NCBI RefSeq assembly: GCF_000633355.1
Contig: NZ_AYMQ01000116.1
Span: 1 to 64,000 of the forward strand
Direction: 5' to 3'
Source of the DNA: Serratia sp. H1w
GTDB taxonomy: Bacteria > Pseudomonadota > Gammaproteobacteria > Enterobacterales > Enterobacteriaceae
Length of the DNA stretch: 64,000 nucleotides
Made by a program: the position numbers and the translations under genes. The first letter of the stretch is position 1, and the number at the start of each line of letters is the position of its first letter. Below, piece after piece: positions 18,618 to 29,021 of the stretch. Under the pieces are notes generated by a model. The model had not been told where the DNA came from. It saw only the letters and a list, made by a program, of their open reading frames with translations, and did no database searches.

Positions 18618-19300
18618 TACAGGTGGAATTCCCCTTGATAGAGTTTGCTGTCGAGCGCTATCACCATTTGCTGATAGCGGATCATCACGCGGGTAAACAG
18701 CATGCTCACCAGCAGCGCCGTAGAGCGGTAGCTGCTCGCCAGCGAAATATAGCCAAATCGCAGCGACTGGGCGCGATGGATCGCTGCCGCCTCTTCGGCA
18801 AAGATAAAAATAAACCGCCAGGTCAGCAGGATCTGTTCGGTCAACAGCCGTGGTACATGGCAGCGTTTCAGCAGTTGAATCAGCTGTGGGAACGGCGTGT
18901 TCATCATAAACCAGAAAGTGGCAGCCAAGGCGGCCAGGCTGCGCCACAGCGTCTGATTGGCGGTGTGCAGCCCAAGCCTGTCGATACCCAACCACCAGTT
19001 TCCCAACTGCACTCCCCACCACAGGCTATCCGGCTGACGGGAGAGCGAAACCATAATGGTCAGTATGCCAATCAGCAGAAACGACAGCGGGATCGCCAGC
19101 CAGCGCAGATAGCGCAGCGGGCCGATGCGCAGCAGGTAGCAGGTTGATGCCGCGATCAGTAGCAATAACAACGCCTGATAAAGCGGCGGCAACACCATGG
19201 CCAACAGTAACAACAGGCCGTAGAGCCGCAGTTTTACCATCGGATCGCGCTGCCGCCAGCGGCTTTGCTCGCTGAGCCGATCAATCCCCAGCAGGCTCAC
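18617..19300 (-). CDS. cbiQ: Cobalt ECF transporter T component
   Basis: CbiQ is the transmembrane coupling (T) subunit of the cobalt importer and links CbiO to CbiM. The 227 residues contain four to five hydrophobic segments and the conserved cytoplasmic coupling helix near the C-terminus, with the Ala-x-x-x-Arg-Gly-like region seen as AAAIHRAQSLRFGY. It overlaps the 3' end of cbiN by 20 bases. Confidence 0.95.
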   Translation of the reverse strand: MSLLGIDRLSEQSRWRQRDPMVKLRLYGLLLLLAMVLPPLYQALLLLLIAASTCYLLRIGPLRYLRWLAIPLSFLLIGILTIMVSLSRQPDSLWWGVQLGNWWLGIDRLGLHTANQTLWRSLAALAATFWFMMNTPFPQLIQLLKRCHVPRLLTEQILLTWRFIFIFAEEAAAIHRAQSLRFGYISLASSYRSTALLVSMLFTRVMIRYQQMVIALDSKLYQGEFHL

Positions 19301-19562
19301 GGCGTTTGCCCCGGTAGTAACCCAAAATGTAGAAGATCACCGCCGTCCCCAACGAACCTTGCAGGGTGAACAACAGGCTTTCGATCTCACCGCTGGCCGG
19401 TTCATACAGCGGAGTAAACCACGGCGTATAGTCCGGGGCGGTTTGTTGGATCAGGGCTTCAGCCTCACCATCGGAGCCGCCATACTCACCACCGTGATTG
19501 ATAAAGAACGGCAGAATAACCAGAGCGATCACCATCGCCAACAGGATCAGGGTCTTTTTCAT
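19281..19562 (-). CDS. cbiN: Cobalt transport protein CbiN
   Basis: CbiN is a small two-helix membrane protein needed with CbiM for cobalt uptake. The 93 residues show an N-terminal helix (LILLAMVIALVILPFF), a periplasmic loop rich in acidic residues with GGSDGEAEALIQ, and a second helix (LGTAVIFYILGYYRG). It starts one base after the cbiM stop and overlaps cbiQ, as in other cbiMNQO loci. Confidence 0.96.
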   Translation of the reverse strand: MKKTLILLAMVIALVILPFFINHGGEYGGSDGEAEALIQQTAPDYTPWFTPLYEPASGEIESLLFTLQGSLGTAVIFYILGYYRGKRREPAGD

Positions 19563-19563
19563 C

Positions 19564-20295
19564 TTAATGCCCCTCAGCCGGAATGATCCGGCGTTTGGTT
19601 AACTGGTCATAGATCATGACCGTCAACAAGCCTTCCGCAATGGCGATCGGGATCTGCGTCAGGCAGAACACTCCCATAAATTTCACGCTGGAGCCGAAGA
19701 CGCCAAACTGCGGGTCAGGGAAAGCCATCCCCAGTTGGATCGAGGTGACAAAGTAGGTCGCCAGATCGGCAACAGCCGCACACAGGAACACGGCCACGTC
19801 CCGCCGCACCCCGGATTTACACGCCAACTGCCAGACCAGATAGCCCACCACCGGCCCAATCACCGCCATCGACATGCCGTTAGCCCCCAGCGTGGTCAAC
19901 CCACCATGGGCCAACAACAGCGCCTGAAACAGCAGCACAATCGCCCCCAGCACCGCCACCACGCCTGGACCGAACAGGATCACCGCCAGCCCGACGCCGG
20001 TTGGGTGTGAACAACTGCCGGTGACCGAGGGGATCTTTAGCGCCGAGAGCACAAAAATAAACGCCGCGCACAGCGCCAGTAGCACCTTCTGATTGCTATC
20101 GTCGCTGACGATCTGCTTGAGCCGCCGTATGCCGATATACAGGCAAGGCAAAAACAGCAGCCACCAGGCCATCGCCCAGAGCGGCGGTAAAAAACCTTCC
20201 ATGATATGCATGGCAAACGCGTCTTGTGGCAACGCCATCATCAGCAGCGCACAGGCCAGGCCCAGCAGCGAAAGCTTCCCGGTTGGTGTTTCCAT
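19564..20295 (-). CDS. cbiM: Cobalt ECF transporter substrate-binding subunit
   Basis: CbiM is the membrane substrate-capture subunit. After an N-terminal hydrophobic leader that ends near AFA (residues 26-28), the mature chain would begin MHIMEGFLPP. The amino group and the His at position 2 form the metal site in this family. A second His in GSCSHPTGVGLAV also matches the site. About six transmembrane helices follow. It is 3 bases after cbiL and one before cbiN. Confidence 0.97.
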   Translation of the reverse strand: METPTGKLSLLGLACALLMMALPQDAFAMHIMEGFLPPLWAMAWWLLFLPCLYIGIRRLKQIVSDDSNQKVLLALCAAFIFVLSALKIPSVTGSCSHPTGVGLAVILFGPGVVAVLGAIVLLFQALLLAHGGLTTLGANGMSMAVIGPVVGYLVWQLACKSGVRRDVAVFLCAAVADLATYFVTSIQLGMAFPDPQFGVFGSSVKFMGVFCLTQIPIAIAEGLLTVMIYDQLTKRRIIPAEGH

Positions 20296-20298
20296 CAG

Positions 20299-21012
20299 TT
20301 ACTCCTTGGTGAGCCAGTGTTTGTTCACCACAACGGTTGAGAAATAGGGTAAGATCTGGTCAGCAGGCACCTGATCCAGCCGCCGCCAGCACTGTTCCCC
20401 AGGCAAAGAGGCTTCTGCCATCAGCACCGCGTGCTCGAACAGATCCAGCCGAGCCAGCAGCGACTGCACCAGCGGCAGGCGGCCATACACTTTCATCAGC
20501 ACCACGCTGTCGTGAGTCAGCAGCGCCTGCTCCAGCTCAGCCTCGGGGGCAGTACAGGACATCACGGCCAATGACTGTGATTCCATGGCTAATGGCAGCG
20601 CCGCACGGGCCGCAATCGCCGCAAATGAGGTGACGCCCGGCACTATCTCCAACCATTCCGGACGGCCAAGGCGCGCCAACAGAAATACCCAGGTGCTGAA
20701 CAACATCGTGTCGCCCAGGCTGATAAATCCCACCTGTTTCCCTTGGCCCACCTCTGCTTGAAGCTGCTGGGCAACCTCATCCCATACCGCCAGCTTTTCG
20801 CCGTCATTGGCGCTCATCGGGAAATGGCAGGTGCGGATTTCGGTGTGTGGCAGCAGATATTCCCGTACGATCGACAACGCCAAACTGTCGCCCCCTTTCT
20901 TGCCTGCTGGCGCATACAACACGTCCAGCGTTCCCAGCAGCCGGGCGGCACGTACCGTGATCAGATCGCTGGCCCCTGGGCCGACACCCATGGCATACAG
21001 TTTTCCGCTCAT
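20299..21012 (-). CDS. cbiL: Cobalt-factor II / precorrin-2 C20-methyltransferase
   Basis: CbiL methylates C20 of cobalt-sirohydrochlorin (cobalt-precorrin-2) with S-adenosylmethionine, the first ring methylation after cobalt insertion. The 237-residue tetrapyrrole methylase fold starts with the glycine-rich loop GVGPGASDLITVRAARLL. The family's PAGKKGGDS segment distinguishes it from CbiH and CbiF. It overlaps cbiK by 4 bases. Confidence 0.96.
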   Translation of the reverse strand: MSGKLYAMGVGPGASDLITVRAARLLGTLDVLYAPAGKKGGDSLALSIVREYLLPHTEIRTCHFPMSANDGEKLAVWDEVAQQLQAEVGQGKQVGFISLGDTMLFSTWVFLLARLGRPEWLEIVPGVTSFAAIAARAALPLAMESQSLAVMSCTAPEAELEQALLTHDSVVLMKVYGRLPLVQSLLARLDLFEHAVLMAEASLPGEQCWRRLDQVPADQILPYFSTVVVNKHWLTKE

Positions 21013-21806
21013 GCCACCCCCTCCAACTCACTCTGGTTCAGCGCGGCGGCAAGATGATCGACAAACATCTGGCGGATCAGCGGGTTCTCCCCCAGTCCTT
21101 GCAGCCAACTTTGTGTCTCAATTCCGGCCGCCGTGATTTGTGAGCTCCAGGAGTCCGGTTCCTCCGAGGCCATATCATTAATCGCATGATCGCCAGCCAC
21201 CAGCATCAGCGGCATCAGGTGAACCTTACGCACCCGCTGCTGCTGCAAACGTGCAATCACCCCGTCCACTTCCGGGTAGCTTTCAACTGCCCCCACCAGG
21301 GCCGGGAAGTTCTGTGACGTCATCAGGTGGTCAAGGCAGGCATAGGCGGCAAACGAGTGATGGCTGGCTCCGTGCCCCATAAATACCACGCGCTCATCGG
21401 CGGCCAACGGCGGCATCTGTCCGCGTAATGCCTGCAACAATTGCTGATAGTCTTCATAGCCGGTAAGCAACGGCTTACCCAGCACCAGGCGATGGAAAAG
21501 GTGGCCACAAGCCCGCACCTGGCTCGCCACTTTTTCATACTCATCGCCGTTAATGATGTGCAGCGACTGGACGGCAACGTCCTGATAGCCCGCCGCCGCC
21601 AGACGATGCAGCGCCTGTTGCGGGTTGTCGATCGACAAACCATCACGCTGGCGTAGCTTGCGAATAATCATTTCGGAGGTGAAGGCACGAAACAGCTGGC
21701 GATCGCCGTGGTCGGCGGCCAACTGCTGCTCACAGGCTTCGATGTTTTTTTGCCGGGTACCCGGATAACTGGTGCCAAAACTGATCACCAACAGCGCTTT
21801 GTTCAT
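21009..21806 (-). CDS. cbiK: Sirohydrochlorin cobaltochelatase (anaerobic)
   Basis: CbiK inserts cobalt into sirohydrochlorin without ATP, the entry point of the anaerobic pathway. The 265 residues form the class II chelatase fold. Metal-site candidates are the His residues in VFMGHGASHHS (about residues 141-151) and in LVAGDHAINDMAS (about residue 207), matching His145 and His207 of the Salmonella enzyme. The N-terminal LLVISFGTSYPGTR is typical. There is no signal peptide, so it is the cytoplasmic form. Confidence 0.96.
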   Translation of the reverse strand: MNKALLVISFGTSYPGTRQKNIEACEQQLAADHGDRQLFRAFTSEMIIRKLRQRDGLSIDNPQQALHRLAAAGYQDVAVQSLHIINGDEYEKVASQVRACGHLFHRLVLGKPLLTGYEDYQQLLQALRGQMPPLAADERVVFMGHGASHHSFAAYACLDHLMTSQNFPALVGAVESYPEVDGVIARLQQQRVRKVHLMPLMLVAGDHAINDMASEEPDSWSSQITAAGIETQSWLQGLGENPLIRQMFVDHLAAALNQSELEGVA

Positions 21807-22594
21807 TCGGTTTCTCCTTGTGATAGTTGCCAGCCAGACAGCAACTGGGCAAAGGCTGGCAGTGAGTCCACCTGCTCATCCCAGGCTTCACTGGCTAACG
21901 GCTGCGGGCGGCGCACGACAATGCAGGGAATATTCAAGGCCAGGCTCGGCTCGACCTTCTGCAGATACCCCCCTTGATTGCCGGACTCTTTGGTGATCAC
22001 CACGTCCGGTTGGCAAAACTCATACAGCGCACGATTAAATTCGGCGCTAAATGGGCCGCGCAGGGCAATAATGTTGTCTACCCCCAGACCCAATGCTTCG
22101 CATTGCGCCAATACCTCTGCGGTGGGCAACACCCGCACCAGCAACACTTTTTCTGGCAGCCCATGCCGATACTCTGCCAGCTGTTTGCTACCGGTGGTCA
22201 ACAGCACCCGTGGCCCTAACGTCTGGGCCAAACGGCAGGCCTGGGCGACATCATCAACCTTGTGCAGCAGCGGATGGGATAGACGATCGATATCGCTGGG
22301 CCGCTGATAGCGGGTTAACCGCACACCTTGCCGTTGGCAGGCCGCCAGCACGTTGTCGCTCAGCGCCGTGGCGTAAGGGTGGGAGGCATCAATCACCCAA
22401 CGGATAGCGTGCTGTTGCAGGTAGGTGGCGATCTCGTCGCAATCCATCCGCCCGACCACCACCTCGCCAAGAATGCTGCCCGCCAATTGCCGCCCCGCGT
22501 CGCTAGCTACCGACAGGCTGTAGCGTTCCCCTGCCTCATCGAGCAACTGGCAGATGACGCGCGCATCGCTGGTGCCGCCAAAAATATGGATCAC
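21803..22594 (-). CDS. cbiJ: Cobalt-precorrin-6A reductase
   Basis: CbiJ reduces cobalt-precorrin-6A to 6B with NADH in corrin-ring synthesis. The 263-residue protein starts with the dinucleotide-like motif IHIFGGTSDARVICQLL. It contains the conserved VIDASHPYATALS segment and the C-terminal VITKESGNQGGYLQKVE signature of CbiJ/CobK. It overlaps cbiH and cbiK by 4 bases each. Confidence 0.95.
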   Translation of the reverse strand: MIHIFGGTSDARVICQLLDEAGERYSLSVASDAGRQLAGSILGEVVVGRMDCDEIATYLQQHAIRWVIDASHPYATALSDNVLAACQRQGVRLTRYQRPSDIDRLSHPLLHKVDDVAQACRLAQTLGPRVLLTTGSKQLAEYRHGLPEKVLLVRVLPTAEVLAQCEALGLGVDNIIALRGPFSAEFNRALYEFCQPDVVITKESGNQGGYLQKVEPSLALNIPCIVVRRPQPLASEAWDEQVDSLPAFAQLLSGWQLSQGETE

Positions 22595-23319
22595 AGGACA
22601 TAGCCTCTGGGGGTGATCATCAGCCCGTTACGGCAATAGGTGGTATGGTTACCCACGATCACCAGGCTGGTCATATCCACCGGGGTGAAGTCCATCTCGC
22701 CCAACGTCGTTAGCCATTTCTCCTGCTTTTTGCGCCCCGCCGCCTTGACCACGCCAACCGGCGTCTCCAGGGATTTATGCGGCTTCATCAGTTCGAACGC
22801 GCGGGCCAGATGCCCTTCCCGGCCACGGCTGCGCGGGTTATAGAAGCAGATCACAAAGTCGGCCTGTGCCGCGGCAATGATGCGCTTTTCGATCACCGGC
22901 CACGGGGTCAGCAGATCGCTCAGGCTGATATGGCAGAAATCATGCATCAGCGGTGCGCCCAGCAAAGAGGCCGCAGCGATGCTCGCCGTGATCCCTGCCA
23001 CCAGCTTGACCTCCAGATCCAGTTGCTGCTGACCGACCAGTTCCAGCACCAGCCCGGCCATGCCGTAGATACCGGCATCACCGCTGCTGATCAGGGCGAC
23101 TTTATGGCCCGCCATGGCCAGATCGATCGCCGTCTGGCAGCGCTCAATCTCCTTGCACATGCCGGTTTTGATCACCTGTTTATCCCCGGTCAGGGACTTC
23201 ACCAGATGGGTGTAGGTTTTGTAGCCAACGACAATTTCCGCTGCACGGATCGCCTCAATGGCGTCCTGAGTCATCATCGTTTCACTGCCCGGCCCAATCC
23301 CGATTACGCTTAACATCAC
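22591..23319 (-). CDS. cbiH: Cobalt-precorrin-3 C17-methyltransferase
   Basis: CbiH methylates C17 with ring contraction, turning cobalt-precorrin-3 into cobalt-precorrin-4. The 242 residues show the tetrapyrrole methylase loop SVIGIGPGSETMMT, the SSGDAGIYGMAGL motif and the CFYNPRSRGREGHL segment typical of CbiH/CobJ. It has 4-base overlaps with both neighbours. Confidence 0.96.
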   Translation of the reverse strand: MMLSVIGIGPGSETMMTQDAIEAIRAAEIVVGYKTYTHLVKSLTGDKQVIKTGMCKEIERCQTAIDLAMAGHKVALISSGDAGIYGMAGLVLELVGQQQLDLEVKLVAGITASIAAASLLGAPLMHDFCHISLSDLLTPWPVIEKRIIAAAQADFVICFYNPRSRGREGHLARAFELMKPHKSLETPVGVVKAAGRKKQEKWLTTLGEMDFTPVDMTSLVIVGNHTTYCRNGLMITPRGYVL

Positions 23320-24371
23320 TCTGACACTCCCAATGTCATGGTGATCCCTTGCTCACGCAGGGTGTCACCTACCAGTTTTCCTGCGCTCATCAGCCAGGCG
23401 ACCGGCTGTGAAACGCTACCGACGCCAACCGTGGCACGCACAAACTCGGAGGCCGGAAAGCGCTGTTCGTGCTGGCGTAGCTCATCGCTACTGAACAGCT
23501 CGAACGGTACCCGCCACGCTTGCGCCAACTGCTGCAAGGCGGGTTCATCTTGTTTGAACGTGACGCTGCCGATGGCCCGCAGCGCCAAAGGATCGAAATG
23601 GTTGGCTGTCAGCTGCTGTTCTAGCAGCTGATTCAGCAGCGCAAATGACGTCCCCCGGCGGCAACCGATACCCACGACGATCCGACGCGGCACCAGCTTG
23701 TAGACCGGCAACGGCAGTTCAGGCAAGCAATTGCGCAGACTGACGCAGACCAACGCATCCAGCTCAGGCAACGTCCCAAGATCGGTAACGTCAACAAAAC
23801 CCCGGGTATCGCAATGCGCCTGCTCATGGCGCAAAGGTTCGTCCCACCACAGCCCAACCCGTTGCCCACTGACCAACTGCTGATTAATGGTTTTCACCGC
23901 CAGGCGAAAATCCCGCATCCCGGCGTCCAACTGCGCCGCCAGCGTATCCAGCGCCGCCAGCTGATTCACATCGGTAGCGGTGGTGATCACTGGGTCGGCA
24001 CCCAACAACCCGGCCAGCCGTAGCGTTAAGGCATTTGCCCCGCCTACGTGACCAGACAGCAGGCTGATCGCATGCTGCCCACGCTCGTCGATCACCACGA
24101 CCGCCGGATCGGTCAGCTTGTCCTGGATCAGCGGCGCAATGACCCGCACCGTCAGGCCGGTCGAACCAATCACCACCAGCGCCGAATAGCGCTTGAACGC
24201 CTCACACAGCGTCTGTGCAAAGCTGCCGTTGAACGGGATAAAACCGGGGGCCAGCAGTTTTTCACTGGTAAAGCAACTGAGTTGCAGTTGCGCCTGTAAG
24301 CGTTGCGCCAAGCGCACGCCGTTCGGCGTCAAGCAAAACAGTGCAATGGATTCAGGCTTGGCGGTATTCAT
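23316..24371 (-). CDS. cbiG: Cobalt-precorrin-5A hydrolase
   Basis: CbiG opens the delta-lactone ring of cobalt-precorrin-5A and releases acetaldehyde, a step unique to the anaerobic route. The 351 residues contain the N-terminal domain with [14 protein letters not shown] and the C-terminal CobE/GbiG domain ([20 protein letters not shown]). Both parts are intact. It overlaps cbiF by 20 bases. Confidence 0.95.
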   Translation of the reverse strand: MNTAKPESIALFCLTPNGVRLAQRLQAQLQLSCFTSEKLLAPGFIPFNGSFAQTLCEAFKRYSALVVIGSTGLTVRVIAPLIQDKLTDPAVVVIDERGQHAISLLSGHVGGANALTLRLAGLLGADPVITTATDVNQLAALDTLAAQLDAGMRDFRLAVKTINQQLVSGQRVGLWWDEPLRHEQAHCDTRGFVDVTDLGTLPELDALVCVSLRNCLPELPLPVYKLVPRRIVVGIGCRRGTSFALLNQLLEQQLTANHFDPLALRAIGSVTFKQDEPALQQLAQAWRVPFELFSSDELRQHEQRFPASEFVRATVGVGSVSQPVAWLMSAGKLVGDTLREQGITMTLGVSE

Positions 24372-25131
24372 GGCTGAACCCTGCGTCGTAGAGGCGGGAA
24401 TAGTGATATTCCTCCCCCAGAAAAGCCCCCACCAGGATCAACGCCGTTTTGCGGATGGCGGCATCCCGTACCTGCTGTGCAATATCCGTCAGCGTACCGC
24501 GCACCGTCTGGCTCTCTTGCCAGGTGGCCTTATAGACCACCGCAACCGGCGTCTGCGGGGGATAACCGCCCGCGAGCAGCTGTTCCACCACCCGATCCAT
24601 TTCCTGCACGGAAAGGAAAATCGCCATCGAGGTCTGGTGCGCGGCAAAGGACGCCAACTGCTCAAGCGGCGGCATCGGCGTACGCCCCTCGATACGGGTG
24701 ATGATCAGACTTTGCGCCACCTCGGGAACGGTATACTCCACCCCCAATTGGGCCGCCGCGCCCAGGAAGGCGCTCACACCAGGCACCGAGACAAAGCCGA
24801 TGCCGTGCTCACCCAGCTTCTCGCCCTGCTCACGGATCGAGCCATATAGCGAAAGGTCACCGGTTTGCAGCCGCACCACCAGTTTGCCCGCACGCACGCC
24901 ATCCACCATCAGCGTGATGATTTGCTCCAGCGTCAGCCCCGCGCTGTCGTGCAGTTCGCCCTGAGGCGGGCAATACTCCAACAGTTCGGGATTAATCAGC
25001 GATCCGGCGTAGATCACCACCTGGGCCTGTTGCAGCAGCCGGTAACCTTTGAGGGTGATCAATTCGCGATCCCCCGGCCCTGCGCCGACAAACCAGACTT
25101 TCCGCGTGTCCCACAGAGGTTGCTCAGACAT
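24352..25131 (-). CDS. cbiF: Cobalt-precorrin-4 C11-methyltransferase
   Basis: CbiF methylates C11 of cobalt-precorrin-4. The 259-residue methylase has the glycine-rich loop [15 protein letters not shown], the [11 protein letters not shown] motif and the product-site segment [13 protein letters not shown], all typical of CbiF/CobM. It is joined to cbiT by an 8-base overlap. Confidence 0.96.
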   Translation of the reverse strand: MSEQPLWDTRKVWFVGAGPGDRELITLKGYRLLQQAQVVIYAGSLINPELLEYCPPQGELHDSAGLTLEQIITLMVDGVRAGKLVVRLQTGDLSLYGSIREQGEKLGEHGIGFVSVPGVSAFLGAAAQLGVEYTVPEVAQSLIITRIEGRTPMPPLEQLASFAAHQTSMAIFLSVQEMDRVVEQLLAGGYPPQTPVAVVYKATWQESQTVRGTLTDIAQQVRDAAIRKTALILVGAFLGEEYHYSRLYDAGFSHEYRQA

Positions 25132-25693
25132 CGTTATCTTCCTTGTAGCAAGAGATGAGATAAGTCGGATTGTTGGGCTTGAAGAAGTGACCGCTGCCCA
25201 ACGGCGTCAGGGCCGAATATTGGATCTGCTCCCCGGCAAGCGCGGTCACACCACGCGTTTGCAGGCAGGCCAACGCTTCACTGAGGTTGTTGAGCAAGAT
25301 GAACGTCAGCACCAGACGGCCGCCCGGATGTAACCGCGCCAACGCCCAATCGATCAGCTCCGTCAATTGCCCACCGCTGCCCCCGATAAACACGGCGTCG
25401 GCCTTGGCCTCCAAAGGCATCGGCGCCGTACCGGCCACCACGGTGACGTTTTCAACGCCCAGCCGCTGGCAGTTTTCTGCAATCAGTTCCAACGCAGCCG
25501 GATTGCGTTCAATCGCGGTGACCTGCAAGCCGGGGAAACGCAGCGCCGCCTCCAAAGCGACACTGCCAGTACCGGCACCAACGTCGATCAAGTGCTGCGC
25601 CGTGCTCAGTTCCAACCGTTCTAATGCCAGGATCCGTACCGCCTCTTTGGTCATCGGCACCCGCTGGCCACGTAAAAAAACGTCATCTTTCAT
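25124..25693 (-). CDS. cbiT: Cobalt-precorrin-6B C15-methyltransferase (decarboxylating)
   Basis: CbiT methylates C15 and decarboxylates the C12 acetate side chain. The 189 residues form a Rossmann-type methyltransferase with the AdoMet motif [15 protein letters not shown] (about residues 39-53). The N-terminal [13 protein letters not shown] is specific to CbiT. As in Salmonella, it is encoded separately from CbiE, whereas many bacteria have a fused CobL. Confidence 0.96.
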   Translation of the reverse strand: MKDDVFLRGQRVPMTKEAVRILALERLELSTAQHLIDVGAGTGSVALEAALRFPGLQVTAIERNPAALELIAENCQRLGVENVTVVAGTAPMPLEAKADAVFIGGSGGQLTELIDWALARLHPGGRLVLTFILLNNLSEALACLQTRGVTALAGEQIQYSALTPLGSGHFFKPNNPTYLISCYKEDNDV

Positions 25694-26288
25694 TGAGGAT
25701 CACCACTACGTTGATGTCATAGCGCTGCGCTACTGCTTCCGGTGGCAGGCGATAAATGCGTTCGGCAGGCAACGAGAGGTTTTCACCGATAATCAGTTGG
25801 CGTAGCAAGCCGCGCTGCAAGATGGCATCGGCGATAGCTCGTGGCCCGGTGATGGCATCGGTCACCATCGCCACCTTGTCGTGCTGCAACAACCAGTCAA
25901 AATCCGGCGTGCGGCCGTGGCTGCTGGTGAGATAGATATCGTTCATGTCCAAAGGGATTTGCGCGCACAGATACTGGATGGCGCTGATGCCGGGAATAAT
26001 GCGCAGCTCGGCAGGAGGGAAATGCGCCGCCAACCACTTGCCAATGCCGTACAGCAGCGGATCGCCCGAAGCCAGCACAACAACGCGCCGCTGTGCCATT
26101 GAGTGGCGGAGCCAAACTGACAAACCATCCAGGTCAGCATCCAGGCGCCGGGTGCTGTGCTGTGCAGTCGCAAAGGTGTCCAGATGACGAGCGCCCCCGA
26201 CCAGCACTTCGGCGGCAGCAATAGCCGTCTGCGCCTCTAAGGTCAGGAAGTGGCTCTCGCCGGGGCCAACGCCCACTACGGTGATCAT
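25683..26288 (-). CDS. cbiE: Cobalt-precorrin-7 C5-methyltransferase
   Basis: CbiE methylates C5 of cobalt-precorrin-7. I chose the ATG at 26288 ([19 protein letters not shown], 201 residues). It overlaps the cbiD stop in an ATGA, and the upstream extension to 26327 lies inside cbiD. The [15 protein letters not shown] motif is typical of the family. It overlaps cbiT by 11 bases. Confidence 0.96.
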   Translation of the reverse strand: MITVVGVGPGESHFLTLEAQTAIAAAEVLVGGARHLDTFATAQHSTRRLDADLDGLSVWLRHSMAQRRVVVLASGDPLLYGIGKWLAAHFPPAELRIIPGISAIQYLCAQIPLDMNDIYLTSSHGRTPDFDWLLQHDKVAMVTDAITGPRAIADAILQRGLLRQLIIGENLSLPAERIYRLPPEAVAQRYDINVVVILNER

Positions 26289-27424
26289 CGCATCGCCTCC
26301 ACGATGTCCTGCAATGGCCGGTTGCAACCCAGGATCTGTTGGTCAAACGAGAACAGGATGGCGTCGCTGCCGGGAGGGGTGGTGCTAAAACGCAACATCT
26401 CCTGCACCCGCTGGCAGATACGTTGGGCAATACGCGGGAACACGTCCTGCCACCCCTGTTCACAAATCAATTCCAGAGCCGCCTCGGTGGTTGTGCATTG
26501 TTCCACCTGCCGCAGCAGTTCAACCGGCGCACCCATTAACGCCAAATGAGCGATCAGGGTTTCCATCCGCCCATCGGCAATATGGCTGTGAGTGTGAAAG
26601 ATCCCTGCCGCGACCTTAATCAGCTTGCCTGGGTGGCCAACCAGCAATACCTGGCGGAATCCCAGCCGCACCGTTTCCTGCAACATGTAGCCGACAAAAT
26701 TACTCATGGTCACCACCAGTTGCCCGTCCAACCCCAGTTGCTCACGCACGAAGCGTTCACCGTGGTTGCCTGGCACCAGGATCACCCGGTCTTGCCCCGC
26801 CGCCCGTTTCATCTCCAGTTCAAGCGCCAGCGAACGCTTCCAGCTCTCTTCCGACATCGGGGTGACTATCCCGGTAGTGCCGATGATTGAAATGCCCCCC
26901 AGAATACCTAAGCGCCCGTTATAGGTTTTAGCTGCGCGCTCGACACCCTCCGGAGCAAATATTTCAACCACTGCGCCCCGCTGCGGGCCGATGGCTTCCC
27001 GCACGGCTGCCTCAATGGTTTGGCGCGGAGTGCGGTTGATGGCCGCGCTGCCTATCGGCAGGCCAATGCCTTTACGGGTGACAGTGCCAACGCCTTCCCC
27101 TCCCTGTAGCAGGATCTGTTGATGCTCTTCAGTCAGGCTGACGCGGGCGCAGATCAACATGCCGTGCGTCGCATCCACGTCGTCACCGCCGTCTTTGCGG
27201 ATCGCCGCCGTGGCTTGCTGCCCTTCAATCAATGGCTGCTCCACGTTCAGATTGAGCGTCACGCCGGAGGGCGTCACGATCGACACCTGGTGGATAACCT
27301 GTTGGCGTAGCACCATCAGCGCCGCAACCTTCGCTGCCGCCGTGGCGCAAGAGCCGGTGGTATAACCTTTGCGATAGCGCTTGCCGTGATGCCAAACGCT
27401 GTCTTGCAGACCTACCTCGCTCAT
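26285..27424 (-). CDS. cbiD: Cobalt-precorrin-5B C1-methyltransferase
   Basis: CbiD methylates C1 of the corrin ring and is specific to the anaerobic pathway. It does not share the CbiF/H/L fold. The 379 residues begin with the conserved [18 protein letters not shown]. Glycine-rich motifs [14 protein letters not shown] and [18 protein letters not shown] follow. It has 4-base overlaps with cbiC and cbiE. Confidence 0.97.
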   Translation of the reverse strand: MSEVGLQDSVWHHGKRYRKGYTTGSCATAAAKVAALMVLRQQVIHQVSIVTPSGVTLNLNVEQPLIEGQQATAAIRKDGGDDVDATHGMLICARVSLTEEHQQILLQGGEGVGTVTRKGIGLPIGSAAINRTPRQTIEAAVREAIGPQRGAVVEIFAPEGVERAAKTYNGRLGILGGISIIGTTGIVTPMSEESWKRSLALELEMKRAAGQDRVILVPGNHGERFVREQLGLDGQLVVTMSNFVGYMLQETVRLGFRQVLLVGHPGKLIKVAAGIFHTHSHIADGRMETLIAHLALMGAPVELLRQVEQCTTTEAALELICEQGWQDVFPRIAQRICQRVQEMLRFSTTPPGSDAILFSFDQQILGCNRPLQDIVEAMR

Positions 27425-28053
27425 ATCCCCCCCCGCAGGTGATACAGCGTGGCATTGATAATCGCAGCGGCCACGTTACTGCCGCCCTTGCGCCCACAGG
27501 CCACAATGCTGGGCAGGCCGCTACTTTTCAGCGCCGCTTTGGATTCTGCCGCGCCAACAAACCCCACCGGCACGCCGATCACCGCCGTCGGATTGGCCTG
27601 TTGTTCCAGTAGCTGGAACAGCGCGGTTGGCGCATTGCCAAACACAAACAGTTTCTCGCCGCTTTCCGCCAGCGCGATATCCACGGCAGCCATGGAACGC
27701 GTAATGCCCTGAGCTTTGGCCGCCGCAACCACTCGCGGATCGCTGATATAGCAACGGCACTCGCATCCCAACTGTTGCAGCAGAGTTTTATTGATGCCGG
27801 ATAGCGCCATCGTGGTGTCGGTATAGAGCGTGCAGCCACGGCGCAGCCCATCGATCAGCGCGCGCATCACCCCTGGCGAAAACCAGAGAATATCCAGCCA
27901 GTCAAAATCGGCGGTGGTGTGGATCACCCGCTTGATCACCGCTTCCTGCCAGGCGTCGCTAAAGCGGTAGTCTGGCCGTTCGTTGGCAATGATCTCAGCG
28001 ATGATCTGGAAACTTTGTTGCTCGATACGTTGGGGTTGTTTGAGGTAGTCCAT
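27421..28053 (-). CDS. cbiC: Cobalt-precorrin-8 methylmutase
   Basis: CbiC moves the methyl group from C11 to C12, giving cobyrinic acid. The active-site His lies in [14 protein letters not shown] (about residue 42). [12 protein letters not shown] and the C-terminal [15 protein letters not shown] are conserved. I chose the ATG at 28053 ([12 protein letters not shown], 210 residues), preceded by AAAGGGA. The nine-codon extension to 28080 overlaps cbiB and is unlikely. Eleven bases separate it from cbiB. Confidence 0.96.
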   Translation of the reverse strand: MDYLKQPQRIEQQSFQIIAEIIANERPDYRFSDAWQEAVIKRVIHTTADFDWLDILWFSPGVMRALIDGLRRGCTLYTDTTMALSGINKTLLQQLGCECRCYISDPRVVAAAKAQGITRSMAAVDIALAESGEKLFVFGNAPTALFQLLEQQANPTAVIGVPVGFVGAAESKAALKSSGLPSIVACGRKGGSNVAAAIINATLYHLRGGI

Positions 28054-28064
28054 GATTATCCCTT

Positions 28065-29021
28065 TCAAGCGCCAAGCCACAGCAGGCGCAACGCTGCAAA
28101 CAGCAGCAGTGCCAACAGCGAAGCCGTCATCATCAGGTGCGTGCTGCGGGGAATATCAGCCAAAGCGATCTCCCGGCGCGCCTCACCGATCCACGGTTTT
28201 TCGACCCGCTGCCCAAAGTAGTCGTTGGGCCCGCCCAGCCGCACTCCCAACGCTCCGGCCACCGTGGCTTCTGACCACGCACAGTTGGGGCTGGTATGCT
28301 GATAGCGATCGCGCCAGCCAATGCGCAACGCCTGGCGATAGTCCAGCCCATGCAGCCACGCCGCACAACTCAGCAGTAGCCAACTGAGCCTGGCCGGTAT
28401 CCAGTTGGCGAAGTCATCCATCCGCGCCGAGACATAGCCGATAGCGCGGTACTTCGGCGTTTTGTAGCCCACCATCGAGTCGAGGGTATTGACCGCCTTA
28501 TACGCCATTGCTAACGGTGCACCGCCAATCAGCAAAAAGAACAGCGGTGCAATCACGCCATCCACGCTGTTTTCCGCCACCGTTTCCACCACTGCCCGGG
28601 TAATTTGCGGCTCGGTCAGTTGCGAGGTATCTCGCCCGACAATCCACGACAGTTTGCGGCGGCTCTCCGCCAAATCGGCACTTTGCAACGCTCGATGCAC
28701 CTCCATCGCCGCCTGTTGCAAACAGCGTCCGGCGAGCAAGGTGTAAATCAGCCAGACTTCCGCCAGCCAACCCAACCACGGATGGATATGTCCCATCAGC
28801 GTTAACAAGCCCCAACTGGCCAACCAGACCAGCCCCACCACGGCCAGCCACAGCACTCCGCCGCCAAGCTTGAGCGCTCCCTCGCTATGGCATACCCGGC
28901 GGATAGCCCGTTGCAACACCGTGATCAGGTTGCCGATCCAGCGCACCGGATGGGGCCAATGCGGCGGATCGCCGAGCAGTTTGTCGAGCAGAAAAGCGAT
29001 GAACCAGGCCAGCAGCGTCAT
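28065..29021 (-). CDS. cbiB: Adenosylcobinamide-phosphate synthase
   Basis: CbiB is an inner-membrane enzyme that attaches (R)-1-aminopropan-2-ol phosphate, made by CobD from threonine phosphate, to adenosylcobyric acid. The 318 residues start with the family's LLGDPPHWPHPVRWIGNLI. The conserved VAENSVDGVIAPLFF lies mid-protein and GALGVRLGGPNDYFG near the C-terminus, with several transmembrane helices. It overlaps cbiA by 4 bases. Confidence 0.96.
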   Translation of the reverse strand: MTLLAWFIAFLLDKLLGDPPHWPHPVRWIGNLITVLQRAIRRVCHSEGALKLGGGVLWLAVVGLVWLASWGLLTLMGHIHPWLGWLAEVWLIYTLLAGRCLQQAAMEVHRALQSADLAESRRKLSWIVGRDTSQLTEPQITRAVVETVAENSVDGVIAPLFFLLIGGAPLAMAYKAVNTLDSMVGYKTPKYRAIGYVSARMDDFANWIPARLSWLLLSCAAWLHGLDYRQALRIGWRDRYQHTSPNCAWSEATVAGALGVRLGGPNDYFGQRVEKPWIGEARREIALADIPRSTHLMMTASLLALLLFAALRLLWLGA